This document shows positions 1 to 11,342 of a stretch of 64,000 bases of DNA, in pieces. Position 1 is the first letter of the stretch. Every line of letters starts with the position of its first letter. The notes below the pieces were generated by a model. It was not told the origin of the DNA, made no database searches, and saw only the letters and a program-made list of their open reading frames with translations. The stretch comes from Fremontodendron californicum. Lineage: Eukaryota; Streptophyta; Magnoliopsida; Malvales; Malvaceae. The translations under genes and the position numbers were made by a program. Where the stretch lies: contig JAULJL010000015.1 of NCBI GenBank assembly GCA_030761205.1, forward strand, positions 6,198,501 through 6,262,500, written 5' to 3'.

Positions 1-435
1 ACCGATTTGCTACAGTAACTTTATCTCGGGATGCTACAGTAACTTCCGAAAAACAACTCTTTTATTAATATGAGAAAAGACCAAATACAATTGGTGTGAA
101 CAGCAACTAACAATAGAGACAACCTCACACAAACTTTCACTCAAATCTTTTTCTTTCTTTTTCTCTCTACACACCACACACCTATCACACAACACACATC
201 TCTATTTATAACTCTTCAAGTCGGTGTTGTAGCCAACTTAGAATTCTCTAGATAGCTAAGACTTTGATTATTCAATGAAGAAAACTGAAAAGATTTCTGG
301 AACTAGAAGACTAAGGAGAAATTCTAAAGAAAAATCTAGAGAAAGAACAAAGAAGAAAAATCTAGAAAACTTGAGTAGAAGAAAGATAGAGATGATTCTA
401 GAGATAAGAGAGAGGAGTCGGTGTAACTTTCAACA
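1..435 (-). repeat. TE1 3' LTR (truncated by window edge)
   Basis: It matches 4810-5244 without indels; differences are near position 11, at 211 and at 356. It ends in CAACA at 431-435, directly followed by the polypurine tract. A short open frame inside it (275-463) is an LTR by-product, not a gene. Confidence 0.93.
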
Positions 436-447
436 CTCCCCCTCAAC
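436..447 (-). other. TE1 polypurine tract
   Basis: CTCCCCCTC on the plus strand (GAGGGGGAG on the element strand) abuts the LTR, the expected site of plus-strand DNA priming. Confidence 0.85.
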
Positions 448-449
448 GA

Positions 450-3400
450 CTACTCTCTCTTGATGCTCGCTTTGGTAGTCATGCCAAGTTGTCTTCTGAA
501 CTCATCGAATTTTGCACCGCTAAGTCCCTTGGTAAACAAGTCAGCTACTTGTTCTTCAGTCTTGATGTATTTCAGTTCAACATCCCGTTGAAGTACTTTT
601 TCACGTACAAAGTGATAATGTATTTCTACGTGCTTGGTTCTGGCATGAAAGACTGGATTTTCAGCTAAGCTTATTGCTGACTGATTATCGCAATAGAGTT
701 GTACTGGAGAGTCAATCGGTTGGTGCAGGTCCTTTAACAGCTGTATCAACCACGTGCTTTCTTGTGCTGCCATAGCTGCTGCTCTATATTCTGCTTCTGT
801 AGTTGACAATGATACCGTAGGTTGTCTTTTGCTACACCAAGAGATTATGCCGGATCCAAGGCTAAACATGTAGCCAGTTGTTGATCGTCTTGTATCATGA
901 TCTCCACCATAATCGGCATCACAATATCCTATAACTTGGCACGGAACTCCCTTTTTGTATAGAAGTCCAAAATCAATAGTTCCTTTTACGTACCTCAAGA
1001 TTCGTCGAACCGCATCTAAGTGAGGTTTCCTTGGTTTCTCCATGAATCGGCTAGCTACTCCAACAGCGAATGCAATGTCGGGTCTTGTTAATGTAAGGTA
1101 GATTAGACTACCCACTAGTTGCCTATAACTTGTTGAGTCTTCCAATTCTTTGCCTTCTTCACTACAGAGTCTTGCATTGGCTTCCATAGGCGTAGATATC
1201 GACTTGCAATCAGTCATCCTGAATTTGTGTATAAGATCTTTTGCATACTTGTGTTGACATAAGAATATTCCTTCTTTGGTACGGATTACTTCTAGCCCAA
1301 GAAAGTGATTCAGCTCTCCAAGCTCTTTCATTTGAAAACGTACTGAGAGATTGCTTCTAGTTTGTTTGATTTCTTCTTCGTTGTCTCCGGTGATGATTAG
1401 ATCATCCACGTAAACCAAGACTATTGCCAACTTACCTCCTTTTTCTTTCACGAACAAGTTCGAATCTGCTGATGCAACTGAGTAACCACTTTGTATTAAG
1501 AATTCGGCAATTTTACCGTACCATACTCTCGGTGCTTGTTTTAATCCGTAGAGTGCCTTTTTCAACTTACACACATAATCCGGATGAACTTTACTTGTGA
1601 ATCCTTCGGGCTGCTCCATATAAATCTCTCGATCTAGCTCTCCGTGCAAGAAGGCATTTTTCACATCCATTTGCCATAACTTCCAAGATTTGCTTGCTGC
1701 AAGGGCAAGTAATACTCGTACTGTTGTAATTTTTGCAACCGGACTAAATGTCTCATCATAGTCCACCCCATACTTTTGAGAGAATCCGCGAGCCACCAAT
1801 CGAGCCTTATACCTTTCTATCGATCCATCGGGTCGAGTCTTTATTTTATAAACCCATTTACATGAGATGGGTTCAATCTTCTTCGGCTTTGGCACCAACT
1901 CCCATGTCTCGTTTTGTTTCAGGGCTTGAACTTCTTCTTCCATGGCTTTTCTCCACTCCAATTTCTCAGATGCCTCTTCATAAGTTGTTGGCTTTATTTC
2001 TTCAATTAGAGCAGCATTAGCATACTTAAGATTTGGTTTGCGTTGTCGTGATGACCTGCGCAGAAGTGGCTGAGAATCTCTTTCATCGAACTCATTTTCT
2101 CGAAATGACTTTTCCTCATCAAGGGCCTTTTCTGAATACTCGTCACTTGGTTGAGTCTTTTCAAGCTCAATTTGTTCTTCCATATTTTCTTGAAGTTTTT
2201 CTTCAATTTCTTTTGAGTCTGGCAACAGAACTGCTTGTGGTGACCACCATGACGAAGCTTCATCGAACACAACATTTCTGGATACATAGCATCTGCCACT
2301 TGTTGGATCACAACATCTCCACCCTTTTCTTTGGTCGTCATATCCCACAAATATGCAACGAATTGCCTTTTTGTCGAATTTGCTGCGTAGATGATCTGGT
2401 ACAAATACATAACATACGCAACCAAATACTCGAAAGTGACTCACCGTGGGTTTGATGTTCCATAGTTTCTCAAAGGGTGAGATAAAACCAAGCCTTGCTT
2501 GTGGAAGCCTATTAGTCACGTGAGCTGCAGTCTTCATGCATTCTGCCCAAAAACGAGGTGGCACATTCTTCGCATGTAACATGCTTCGACATATCTCAGC
2601 CAAATGTCGATTCTTTCTCTCGGCAACTCCATTTTGTTGTGGAGTGTTCGGACATGTCAATTGTCGGCGTATCTTGTATTCCTGTAAGAATTCTGAAAAC
2701 TCCTTGGATGTGTATTCTCCCCCGTTATCTGTGCGTAGGCATTGTATCTTTCGGCCTACTTCTTTTTCCACCTTTTCTTTGAACTCTATAAATTTAGTAA
2801 GTGCCTCTGATTTTTCTTTCATAAAATCAATCCAGACGTACCTTGAAAAATCATCAATGAAAGTTATCATGTATTGGCAGCCACTGACAGAAGGTTGTTT
2901 TATCTTCCCGAACACGTCTGAGTGAATTAGCTGAAGAGGCTCCTTAGCTCTAAACTTTGACTCCTTGTATGGCAGCTGGTGAGCTTTCCCATATTGGCAC
3001 CCGGCACATACTGTGTCCTCTTGAATGTCTAATTGAGGAAGACCTTTGAGCATAGACTTTTTCATCATTACCTTTAACTTGAGATAACTCACGTGCCCAA
3101 GCCTTGCATGCCACAAGTCAGCTGTTTCATTCTTTCTTGTCTTGTCCACATATGCAGTCTGAGCGGACATAACGTAGACTGACTCCAGACGCTTCCCTTC
3201 CATTATTGGTGTACTTGTTGGCTTTAAGTTTGGATATACTTTCACATCATTTGGACCAAACACGACATAATTTCCTGAGGCAGTGAGTTGTGAAACCGAT
3301 AGCAGATTTTTCTTCATACCTGGCACATGGAATACGTTTTGCAGCTCGATTTGGTGTGGACTAAATCGTGGCACAATAGTTGTTTGGCCGATGTGAGTAA

Positions 3401-4553
3401 TAGGTAACCTTGAATTATTTGCAGTTACCACAACTCGTTCTCCTTTGTATGTTGAGGTATTAGTCAACTTCTCCTTATCTCCAGTCATGTGATTTGAGCA
3501 TCCAGAATCAACTATCCAATCATTATTATAGTCGATTAATTTACTCACCGATGCGAGTGAACACTCTTCTTCTGACTCGGTGATGCAAGCAGCTGCAAGT
3601 TCTTCGCATTCTTCAATAGCAATTGATGCTTGAAAATCCCACTCTTCTTCGCTATTATTCTCTTCTCGTGACGAGGTTGCCGCGTTGCCTTGGACTTGCT
3701 TAAACCGACAGTCTCGAGCAAAGTGACCAGATTTTCCACAGTTGTAACACTGATTGTTTTGACGATGATACCTATTTTCGTTTTTGTCTCTTTCTCGAAC
3801 ATGCTGGGCTCCCTCTTGCCGAAAGTTCCTTCCCCCTTGCTTTGGCCATGTTTCTTGCCTTCGAAATTTATTTTCTTCCACGCCTCGCTTTGTAACAACT
3901 TTGCTTCTTTTATTAAAGCCTCTTTTATTACTAAAGAGTGCTTTCTCGTCATCTTTTATCAAGACTTTAGACATTTGTTTATCTAAAGTCTCTTGATTGG
4001 CTAGGATATTTTCCAACTCAGTTAAAGTTGGTTCTTTGCTCCATCCACAAGTTGCAGTAACAATCCCGTTGTATTCAGGTCGCAAGCCATGGATGATAAT
4101 TCTTCTCATCCTCGTTTCGGTAATAGCATTTTCTGGATCTAATTTTGAAATTTTCTCACAAAGAGTTTTAACTTTAGAGAAATATTCGCTTACCGACATA
4201 TTTTGCTGCGAGATTGACAGGAGTTCATTCTCCAATTGTTGGAGCCTAGCATCATTTTTCCTTGCGAACAGCATTGTGAGTGTGTCCCAGGCTTTCTTCG
4301 GTGTCTTTGCATCCTTGATGCGTTGTAATAAACCATCCTCAATGGTGACTGATAACACGTACATGGCCTTACCGGCTTTGATCTTCCATTTTCTTAGTTC
4401 TCCGGCATCAGTTGGTGGTGTTGAAGCTTCACCGTTAACAATATCCCATAAATCTTGCCCGAGCATGTAATATTGCATCCGGATGCTCCACGTATTGTAA
4501 TTGTTTTCATTGAGCTTCTCGATGTTGCTAGCGGAATTAGAAATATCTGCCAT
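450..4553 (-). CDS. TE1 copia gag-pol polyprotein, 1367 aa
   Basis: A full-length copia polyprotein in a single frame. Domains in order: UBN2-type gag (about 1-200); CCHC zinc knuckle at 269-282; aspartic protease with WIVDSG at 346-351; integrase zinc finger (H482, H487, C516, C519); integrase catalytic core with D546, D609 and E645 (35 residues between the last two, as expected for DDE); RVT_2 reverse transcriptase with YVDD at 1048-1051; RNase H with acidic residues around D1212, E1253 and D1289. All catalytic residues I can check are present. The ATG at 4553 follows the primer binding site by about 195 bp. It makes the virus-like particle, processing protease, integrase and RT/RNase H of the element. 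No frameshift or stop is visible. Confidence 0.95.
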   Translation of the reverse strand: MADISNSASNIEKLNENNYNTWSIRMQYYMLGQDLWDIVNGEASTPPTDAGELRKWKIKAGKAMYVLSVTIEDGLLQRIKDAKTPKKAWDTLTMLFARKNDARLQQLENELLSISQQNMSVSEYFSKVKTLCEKISKLDPENAITETRMRRIIIHGLRPEYNGIVTATCGWSKEPTLTELENILANQETLDKQMSKVLIKDDEKALFSNKRGFNKRSKVVTKRGVEENKFRRQETWPKQGGRNFRQEGAQHVRERDKNENRYHRQNNQCYNCGKSGHFARDCRFKQVQGNAATSSREENNSEEEWDFQASIAIEECEELAAACITESEEECSLASVSKLIDYNNDWIVDSGCSNHMTGDKEKLTNTSTYKGERVVVTANNSRLPITHIGQTTIVPRFSPHQIELQNVFHVPGMKKNLLSVSQLTASGNYVVFGPNDVKVYPNLKPTSTPIMEGKRLESVYVMSAQTAYVDKTRKNETADLWHARLGHVSYLKLKVMMKKSMLKGLPQLDIQEDTVCAGCQYGKAHQLPYKESKFRAKEPLQLIHSDVFGKIKQPSVSGCQYMITFIDDFSRYVWIDFMKEKSEALTKFIEFKEKVEKEVGRKIQCLRTDNGGEYTSKEFSEFLQEYKIRRQLTCPNTPQQNGVAERKNRHLAEICRSMLHAKNVPPRFWAECMKTAAHVTNRLPQARLGFISPFEKLWNIKPTVSHFRVFGCVCYVFVPDHLRSKFDKKAIRCIFVGYDDQRKGWRCCDPTSGRCYVSRNVVFDEASSWWSPQAVLLPDSKEIEEKLQENMEEQIELEKTQPSDEYSEKALDEEKSFRENEFDERDSQPLLRRSSRQRKPNLKYANAALIEEIKPTTYEEASEKLEWRKAMEEEVQALKQNETWELVPKPKKIEPISCKWVYKIKTRPDGSIERYKARLVARGFSQKYGVDYDETFSPVAKITTVRVLLALAASKSWKLWQMDVKNAFLHGELDREIYMEQPEGFTSKVHPDYVCKLKKALYGLKQAPRVWYGKIAEFLIQSGYSVASADSNLFVKEKGGKLAIVLVYVDDLIITGDNEEEIKQTRSNLSVRFQMKELGELNHFLGLEVIRTKEGIFLCQHKYAKDLIHKFRMTDCKSISTPMEANARLCSEEGKELEDSTSYRQLVGSLIYLTLTRPDIAFAVGVASRFMEKPRKPHLDAVRRILRYVKGTIDFGLLYKKGVPCQVIGYCDADYGGDHDTRRSTTGYMFSLGSGIISWCSKRQPTVSLSTTEAEYRAAAMAAQESTWLIQLLKDLHQPIDSPVQLYCDNQSAISLAENPVFHARTKHVEIHYHFVREKVLQRDVELKYIKTEEQVADLFTKGLSGAKFDEFRRQLGMTTKASIKRE

Positions 4554-4748
4554 AGTGTCTTGAGAGTGCCTGCACTTACCTCAAATTTGATTCTCGTTCA
4601 CTTAATTTCACAGTCCCTGACCGTGTACCGGCAGAATTTCCACGTCTCCACGAACTACGATCCTCGATCGTCTTGGTCCTAGACCAATAATCTTCACAGT
4701 CCCAGACTGTCTTTCTCCGATATGCGTACTCCGGTCCCTGACCGTCTA

Positions 4749-4760
4749 GCTCTGATACCA
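4749..4760 (-). other. TE1 primer binding site
   Basis: TGGTATCAGAGC on the element strand, complementary to the 3' end of initiator tRNA-Met, three bases inside the 5' LTR. This is the standard minus-strand primer site of plant copia elements. Confidence 0.9.
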
Positions 4761-4763
4761 ATT

Positions 4764-5244
4764 TGTTGATTTCTGACTTTCGGTACCAATTGTAGTTTTG
4801 TGCTACAGTACCGATTTGCAATAGTAACTTTATCTCGGGATGCTACAGTAACTTCCGAAAAACAACTCTTTTATTAATATGAGAAAAGACCAAATACAAT
4901 TGGTGTGAACAGCAACTAACAATAGAGACAACCTCACACAAACTTTCACTCAAATCTTTTTCTTTCTTTTTCTCTCTACACACCACACACCTATCACACA
5001 ACACACATCTCTATTTATAGCTCTTCAAGTCGGTGTTGTAGCCAACTTAGAATTCTCTAGATAGCTAAGACTTTGATTATTCAATGAAGAAAACTGAAAA
5101 GATTTCTGGAACTAGAAGACTAAGGAGAAATTCTAAAGAAAAATCTAGAGAAAGAACAAAGAAGAGAAATCTAGAAAACTTGAGTAGAAGAAAGATAGAG
5201 ATGATTCTAGAGATAAGAGAGAGGAGTCGGTGTAACTTTCAACA
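4764..5244 (-). repeat. TE1 5' LTR, 481 bp
   Basis: Starts TGTTGA and ends TCAACA (perfect 6-bp terminal inverted repeats). The motif GCTACAGTA recurs near one end. It should hold the promoter of the element, read leftward. Confidence 0.93.
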
Positions 5245-7139
5245 ATTTATTGTATTTGTATGCCTACAATAAAATTCAAACTAAAGAAAATTAGCAGATT
5301 ATCTGCAAAAATTTAAAAATATTTTATTTTAGGCACTCAATTTAAAACATTCATACTAAATTATATATGAAAAATCTAGCAAATATTGTAGTAGTTGCCC
5401 ATAATTAATTTTGGGGTTTTATTAACTAGTGTTAGTTAATATACTATTTATAAAAAAAATATTATATTAAATGCAACATTTGACAATTTTATTCATCATC
5501 TTCAATAAATTGAATGAAGACATATACAGTAACCTTAAAAAGTGCCATTAAGATACTTGTTAATAAAATCTTTAATTTTGTCATTTGTGCACTCATGAAC
5601 TTCTTTATGTCATTGAATTGTGTGTTTGAATGCAATTTCCTTGGAAAAAAACATTTTGGGGATGATTATGTTTTATTTTAATGTATTATTTTCTTTCTTT
5701 TTTTCAAGTTGAGATATAATCGTCGAATTACTTGGTATATGATCGTCGAATCTCTTTTTCTCAAATTAATATATATATATATATATATAAATCAGATCTT
5801 AGTTAACAAAAAACCAACCACCATTTTAAGCAATGTTTGATGGGGGTTTGATAACTAAAACAATAACTATAGCTTAGACTCTCTCAGGAGTCAGGACTTC
5901 CCTATCCCTTGGGGTGTAACATGACATAAACATGTGATCACTCATTAATTCAACATGACATAAACATGGACCAATGTACTGGAATGCAAACATCGTTCCA
6001 ACATTTAATCATGCAAACAATTATGAAGCACTAGCTATAGAAAAAATATATACTAAATAAATCACAGTTGCACCTATGACAAGTCATCATCTACATACAT
6101 TTCACTGAATCTTGCACCCAGCTTACTCTCATGCCCTTTCCAAGAGGGGGAAAAAAAATTAAGGACAAATTCAAGATTCCCTGGCCTTGTCTGTTTTGAT
6201 GGTAATTTTTTACTGACTCCAATTTGGTTTCATTGTAATCCGGAAATTGTCTGCCGTGTAAGGATTCTTAGGGAGGATCCTGGAAACTTGTTAAATGATG
6301 AAATTTTGTTGGCTTCTTCTCAATCACATTTTATAAAAGACAAAAGGACTCTGCACGCCCCCCTAAGGCTTAAACTTTATCTGTTGTTTAATCTGTCCAA
6401 TTGAAGTACGTAATTCTACAAACCATCGCTATCCATTTATGACATTTGTGCATTAGACCAACCACCAACGTTACTGATTCCAAGCTCACATGGAATTTGA
6501 GGGTTTTATTTTATTTTATTATCTTATAATAAGTTCTCTCTCACTTAACTCGAAAGAAACGACGGGGCGTGCATGTAAAAGACAAAAAGGCATGCATAAA
6601 TTTTAGAGATGAACATGGTAATAAAATTAAAAAGAAAAAGGATGATGCTAACAGCACAGGAAATAAGCAAGAAAAATATGGGTAGTGGCACTGAAATAAA
6701 TGCCGATTAACCTTACAATTTCTTTATATCTAATATACAAATGACATATTGCAAGATTGATAACTATATCTTTTTACTTCGTGTTTTTACCTTAACTTTT
6801 GTGCCCTTTTTTTTTTCTCTCTTATGGTCATTTGGTTTTGACAATTATTATAGGGAAAAAGAAACCCTAAAATAAATTCGATTATTTATGCAAGATAAAA
6901 TTCAATCTAACTAAGCTAAATCAATAATCAGCAGGTCATAAGTTGCTATGTTTTAAACAAGGACCAAAGGGAGACAGCGTAGAAGATAAGGTGATATAAT
7001 TGTAGAAATAGAAGTATAGAAGACAAAAAAATGGGGACCAACTTTTTAGTTCCCCACATGTATATACTACTAGATTTATTAATGTAACAAGATTAGATAA
7101 TCAATATTCTGATCGGCAACCCAATGTTGGTACATATTT
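5245..7139. other. AT-rich intergenic region
   Basis: No gene recognised. It holds a (TA)n microsatellite near 5768-5789 and a small inverted-repeat element at about 5414-5570. The rest is unremarkable AT-rich sequence, including the likely 3' flank of the OVATE gene. Confidence 0.6.
5414..5570. repeat. MITE-like element, family M1 (copy 1)
   Basis: About 157 bp with diverged inverted ends: TTTTATTAACTAG... on the left, and on the right a sequence whose complement reads GATTTTATTAACAAG. The internal ATACTATTTATAA and CTTAAAAAGTG motifs recur in copies near 19205-19350, 31122-31279 and 39383-39574. Confidence 0.55.
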
Positions 7140-7916
7140 TTACATGCAGTGCCCTGGAATCCTACCGCCGGTAATCTCAGTGACGTTTCCGTCGTCGCCG
7201 CCACCCTCCGCTGCCATTAGGCTAACAAGAAGATCAGCAAATGCTCCTATAATACATTTGTGTGTACTTTTGGGATTCAATGCAAGGTAACACAAGAGAA
7301 GCTCATGCAAGTGGTCCCAGTTAGCCTTGACGTCGATTAAGTCACGTGCCTCCACCATTTCCTGCATGGATCTCCTGAAATCCATGTATGGGTTCGGAGA
7401 GAAAGTTGAGACAGCTACACTGTTTTTAACAGTCGTTGTTGGTTGGCTATGTTCGTGACTCGGTCGATCACAGCAACCGTCTTTAGAGGATTGATTTGCG
7501 TTATTGATGGGACTGGAACTGGTGGCTAACAGGATATCTGATGACTCCGGAGTAGAGGCAACTGATGACGGTGTTGATTCAATGATGGAGTTGGAGCTGC
7601 CCGGAGAAGTGAAAAAGAAGCGCTGTGAGGCAAAAACGGTGGCGAAGTCGGGTTCAGGCTGGGGCTCGGGCTCGAAGGAGAGGGATGACGAGTGGGTTAA
7701 GGATTTGGAGGTTGAGTAGTCGAAGGAGTTGTCATAGAGGGAGTTGTAGTTTTTGAAGAGGTGTGATGATGAGGTGGCGGCGGAGGGGATAAATGGTCGG
7801 CTGTTATCATCTGGGGTTAGCGGGGAAGAGGAAGGTTGGGAAGTTAATGGGAATTTGATCTTGGTGAAGCAGAGACTGAGGTTTTTGGCCAGGGTGTTTG
7901 GCATAATTTCCCCCAA
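7140..7916 (-). CDS. OVATE family protein (OFP), 258 aa
   Basis: Intronless, as is usual for OFPs. The N-terminal 150 residues are Ser/Thr/Pro-rich and low complexity. The C-terminal OVATE domain spans about 168-236, starting near SVAVSTFSPNPYMDFRRSM and including MVEAR, NWDHLHELLLCYL and a hydrophobic end near FADLLVSLM. OFPs are plant-specific nuclear or cytoskeleton-associated repressors that bind TALE homeodomain and TRM proteins and shape organs. Short overall length with a single C-terminal OVATE domain fits the OFP12/13/16/18-like group, by inference. Two candidate starts exist (7916 and Met5 at 7904); MPNTLAKNL resembles other OFP N-termini, so 7904 may be the true start. The 5' side (7932-8090, to the right) carries two GA/CT tracts. 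Confidence 0.9.
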   Translation of the reverse strand: MGEIMPNTLAKNLSLCFTKIKFPLTSQPSSSPLTPDDNSRPFIPSAATSSSHLFKNYNSLYDNSFDYSTSKSLTHSSSLSFEPEPQPEPDFATVFASQRFFFTSPGSSNSIIESTPSSVASTPESSDILLATSSSPINNANQSSKDGCCDRPSHEHSQPTTTVKNSVAVSTFSPNPYMDFRRSMQEMVEARDLIDVKANWDHLHELLLCYLALNPKSTHKCIIGAFADLLVSLMAAEGGGDDGNVTEITGGRIPGHCM

Positions 7917-7931
7917 GTTGTGATCAGAGAC

Positions 7932-8090
7932 AAAAGGAAAATGAAGTGCAAGGCTCCAACTTATTACTTCTGTTTATTTACAACACTATTAGAGAGAGAG
8001 AGAGAGAGAGTTTAGAAGGAAAATGAAGGGGAAGGCTCCATTAATATATTTGTGAAGATGTGGAGATTGGGGAGAGAGAGAGAGAGAGAG
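7932..8090. repeat. Duplicated GA-tract block upstream of the OFP gene
   Basis: Two related units of about 79 and 76 bp (7932-8010 and 8015-8090). Both start with AAGGAAAATGAAG..AAGGCTCCA and end in a (GA)9-10 run. On the gene strand they form CT-rich leader or promoter sequence just upstream of the start codon. Confidence 0.7.
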
Positions 8091-10080
8091 TTGATGGCGA
8101 AGTTCTTAGAAGCTCTAACAAAAGCTTTTACAATTTGTAACTATTCTTTTAGTTCAGAATAAGATTTAAAGAAAATGATGATGTAGGCAGGTAGGTGGAA
8201 TATTAAATTTATAATTTTAGAGATCAGTTTAATTGTAACATCTTCAAATACCAAATTAAAAAAAAAAAAAAAAAAACAAGGTGGAGTAAAAATGAAACCC
8301 TACATATGGACAAAGAAAAAAAAACCTTCAAGATTTTGTTTAATCATTTTTTTAGCAGCTTTAAAGAGAAAAGAATTTGATTAGAACATTGATTTTGAAT
8401 TTGTATAAATATAAATACTATAAGATAAATAAATTAAAATAAAACAAAAGCTAAATTTATGTTTTACTTAAGATGCACATGCAAATTAACTATATATGGT
8501 AGGAGCATAAGCAGAGGTTTGTTTTGAAGGAAGTGTTACATACATTTTTAAAAACATTCTTTAAAAGTAAATAATGGGTTTTTTAAATTAAAAAACACTA
8601 ATTATTTTTAAAGAAATTTAAAAAAAAAAAATGTATATATATACTTAATTATTATGTGCAGAATCACTTTAAAGAAAGAATATTGAAGTGTTTTTTTAAG
8701 CAAACACTAATACGTTCGCTTGATTTCATATCTTGTATTTGGAGTGGTCATTCATTGAGGGAACTGTCCTCCGATTATCAAATAAAAAGAAAGTGATGGA
8801 TCCAATGGCTATGATTATCTTATCACTTTTACAACATTTCTTTTACATTTCTCCCACAAGACTTGTCTCGTTTGCTGCTGTTTAAAGATACTTTTGGTAA
8901 TTTTCATATTAGTATATTGTTAGTAAGTTTAGTAGATAAATTCATCTCTCTCTGCATTCATTTATCATCGCAATCTCCAGATCTGTCCCAACCAAATCTC
9001 ATAATTATAGATGCCAATTTCACTATACAAGGGTTTCTTTGAGTGAAAAAAGCTTAAAAAATTACTATCGAGTTAATCTAATTGATGAGGAGATAATTCA
9101 TTTTTTTTGTTTATCCGGATTCCATTTTTATAAAAAAAAAAAAAAAAAAACTATTTTTTGAGAATAAATTTAAATACCTTCAATTAATTTGAAGGAGTGC
9201 ACTTTTAAAATTGTTTGAAAAGAAAATTCACTTTAGACAAAACTTTATGTATATATATATATGAGTTTGTATTTGATGCACTGTTAAAGTATAGATCTAT
9301 ATACGTCTATACACTAATAGTAAATCTTACAATGACATTTTATTACAAAATTAACCTTTAACCCTAACCACTAACCCTTAACTCTAACTCTAATCGTAAC
9401 CTTAACTTTAACCATAACCCTACAATTTAAATTCTAACCGGTGTCATCGTATTAAATTGGGTTATTGCGGTTCTTCATGGTATTAAATTTAAAACAGGTT
9501 CATGTCATGTTGGATTCCTACTTATGATAAAAAAAAAAAAAAAAAACTGCTTTTGGAGGCTAATTTTTTACAAAAAAAAAAAAAAAATCCTGGAAAAAAT
9601 GCTTGCTATGCAGGGGGAAAAGGCCCTTTCGGTTACAAAATTTGGTATATAGAAAAGGAGAGGTCAGGTAGGCTGCAAGATGGTCCAACCAATGTTAAAA
9701 CGACCACAGCTAGCGCACATGGTGGTGGGGAGCCCCAAGGTCGATCAATCCAACTAACCGTCTTGCTTCTGTTTGTGGCCAAAGGACCCCCAACCACCGG
9801 TTCAGGTAACGGTATATATTATGCATCATCCAGTAGTATTTTGACGCTAATTTATGTGTATATATTATACAATCCTTTAGGAAATCAAGCTGAAGCAGTG
9901 GAAAGAAAGGAACTGTTGCTGTAGTATACAGAGAAGGACATTGCAACAGAGTGAGCAGTACTATCCACTGCGAGATTAGAAAAGTTAGAATGAGAAATCA
10001 ACGTCAATTTGAGCATATGACCAAACTACTTCTTTGTGTAATCGCCCCAATTTCGATGAAACTTAAAAATGACCTGGTTT
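8091..10080. other. Intergenic DNA, no gene recognised
   Basis: AT-rich with several poly-A runs. The island 9600-9960 is of more ordinary composition and has a 140-codon frame (9502-9924) that begins in poly-lysine encoded by A runs; I see no domain and do not call it a gene. A telomere-like stretch lies at 9351-9421. Confidence 0.6.
9270..9440. repeat. Dispersed repeat with telomere-like core (copy 1)
   Basis: Starts with TATTTGATGCACTGT (9270-9284). About 70 bp further, a stretch of degenerate CCCTAA-type units (9351-9421: AACCCTAACC, AACCCTTAAC, AACTCTAAC, AACCATAACCC). The same 15-mer and a telomere-like core in the opposite strand sense occur at 23921-24100. Confidence 0.55.
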
Positions 10081-10470
10081 AGATTTCATTTGGATAGACG
10101 GTGAGATTAATTTCGGTGAGATTAAAAACAATGGTGGTGATGAGATTAGTTAAAATCAGTAGTGGGATATGTGTTTAGATTCAAACGCAACAGTATCGTG
10201 AGATGAATTATAGTGACAAAGTAAATGATCATTAATGGTATTAGATTAAAATATGTATATATATAATAAATAATTAAAATTATATTTATATTAAATAATA
10301 AAATATATATTAACATTATTTTTATGTTAAATAACAATTAAAAATTATTAAAATTATATTTATATTAAATAATTAAAAATATATTAAAAATATATTTATG
10401 TTAAACAATAATTAAAAATTATTAAAATTATATTTATGTTAAATAAATAAAAATTAATAAATTAATTTTA
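10081..10470. repeat. Inverted-repeat DNA element, family M2 (copy 1, end uncertain)
   Basis: TTTCATTTGGATAGACGGTG begins a stretch that runs parallel to 10769 onward: GGTGAGATTAA, GGGATATGTGTTT, GGATTCAAA-like, ATGATCATTAA, ATTAGATTAAAA. The right end is not clear. Confidence 0.55.
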
Positions 10471-10768
10471 AAAAAATTGAATAAGGTTTTAAAAAAATAT
10501 AGTGGAGCGGGGTAAAAGAGGATTTTCCCCTTCCACTAGGGTTCAGTGAGCCACTATACCCCTACCCCTTCAGTTAAATTGGAGGGGTCAATGAGTTAAT
10601 TGCCCCCACTTGGGGGTGCATTTTGGCGCGATGAAATCCATATGGGACCTCAATTGTCTATACTAGCTAGCTAGTTATATCCTGCTTTTCCTTCCAAGGC
10701 TAAGCGTAGGGCCTCCTTGTTTGGTTTCAGGTGGGTTCGTTACCCGCCTGAGTTTGTTCATTAACTAA

Positions 10769-11342
10769 GGATTCATTTGAATGGACGGTGAGATTAAAAA
10801 CAGCGATGACGATGAGATTAATTACTGTAATGGTAAGTTGGGTATTGTAGCGGTGAAATTAAAATCAGTGATGTGATATGTGTTTGGATTCAAAAGCAGC
10901 GGTGACGGTGAGGTGAATTAGAGTGAGAAGATAAAATGATCATTAAAAATATTAGATTAAAACGTGTATATATAATAAATAATTACAGAATATTAAAATT
11001 ATATTTATTTTAAATAATAAAATATATATTAAATTATATTAATGTCAAAAAATAAATAATTTAAAAAGAATATGTTTCATTTTTATATGTAATTACTTTT
11101 TTTTAATTAATTATATAATAATAAAATATATTTTATTAATTTATTAGATAATAATAAATTTTATTAATTATATTAAAAATTATTTCTTTTTTATTCAAAT
11201 TATTATTTTTTAAATAAAAAATTATAATAAAAATTAAGTAACATGTAAAAAAAAAGATTAAAATTGGACAATGTCCTCTCAAGATATTGTAGTGGAAATA
11301 CAAAGCACCGGAACTAATCTTATTATCATCCAAATGAACCCT
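10769..11342. repeat. Inverted-repeat DNA element, family M2 (copy 2)
   Basis: About 574 bp with terminal inverted repeats: AGGATTCATTTGAATGGACG at the left, and at the right a sequence whose complement is AGGGTTCATTTGGATG followed by AAGATTAG. No coding capacity; a non-autonomous element. The interior is very AT-rich. Confidence 0.65.

Larger units (their letters stand above)
1..5244 (-). mobile_element. TE1: Ty1/copia LTR retrotransposon, intact coding region
   Basis: A copia element read right to left. The 5' LTR is 4764-5244, the primer binding site 4749-4760, the single gag-pol frame 450-4553, the polypurine tract about 436-444, and the 3' LTR 1-435. The left LTR is truncated by the window: the two LTRs align at a constant offset of 4809, so about 46 bases of it lie outside. 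I count about 4 mismatches over 435 bp, which indicates a recent insertion. The coding frame has no stop, so the element may be autonomous. The bases just right of the element (from 5245, ATTTA) should be the target duplication, but its partner lies outside the window. Confidence 0.95.

Noticed and set aside
275..463. 62-codon Lys/Arg-rich frame, present again at 5084-5272
   Set aside because: It lies within the TE1 LTR and ends differently in the two copies; no sign of being a gene.
9351..9421. Interstitial telomere as evidence of a chromosome fusion
   Set aside because: Units are too degenerate and a second copy with the same flank exists at 23.9 kb, so a dispersed repeat is more likely.
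9502..9924. 140-codon plus-strand frame
   Set aside because: Begins with lysine runs from poly-A tracts, no recognisable domain, no splice or homology support.
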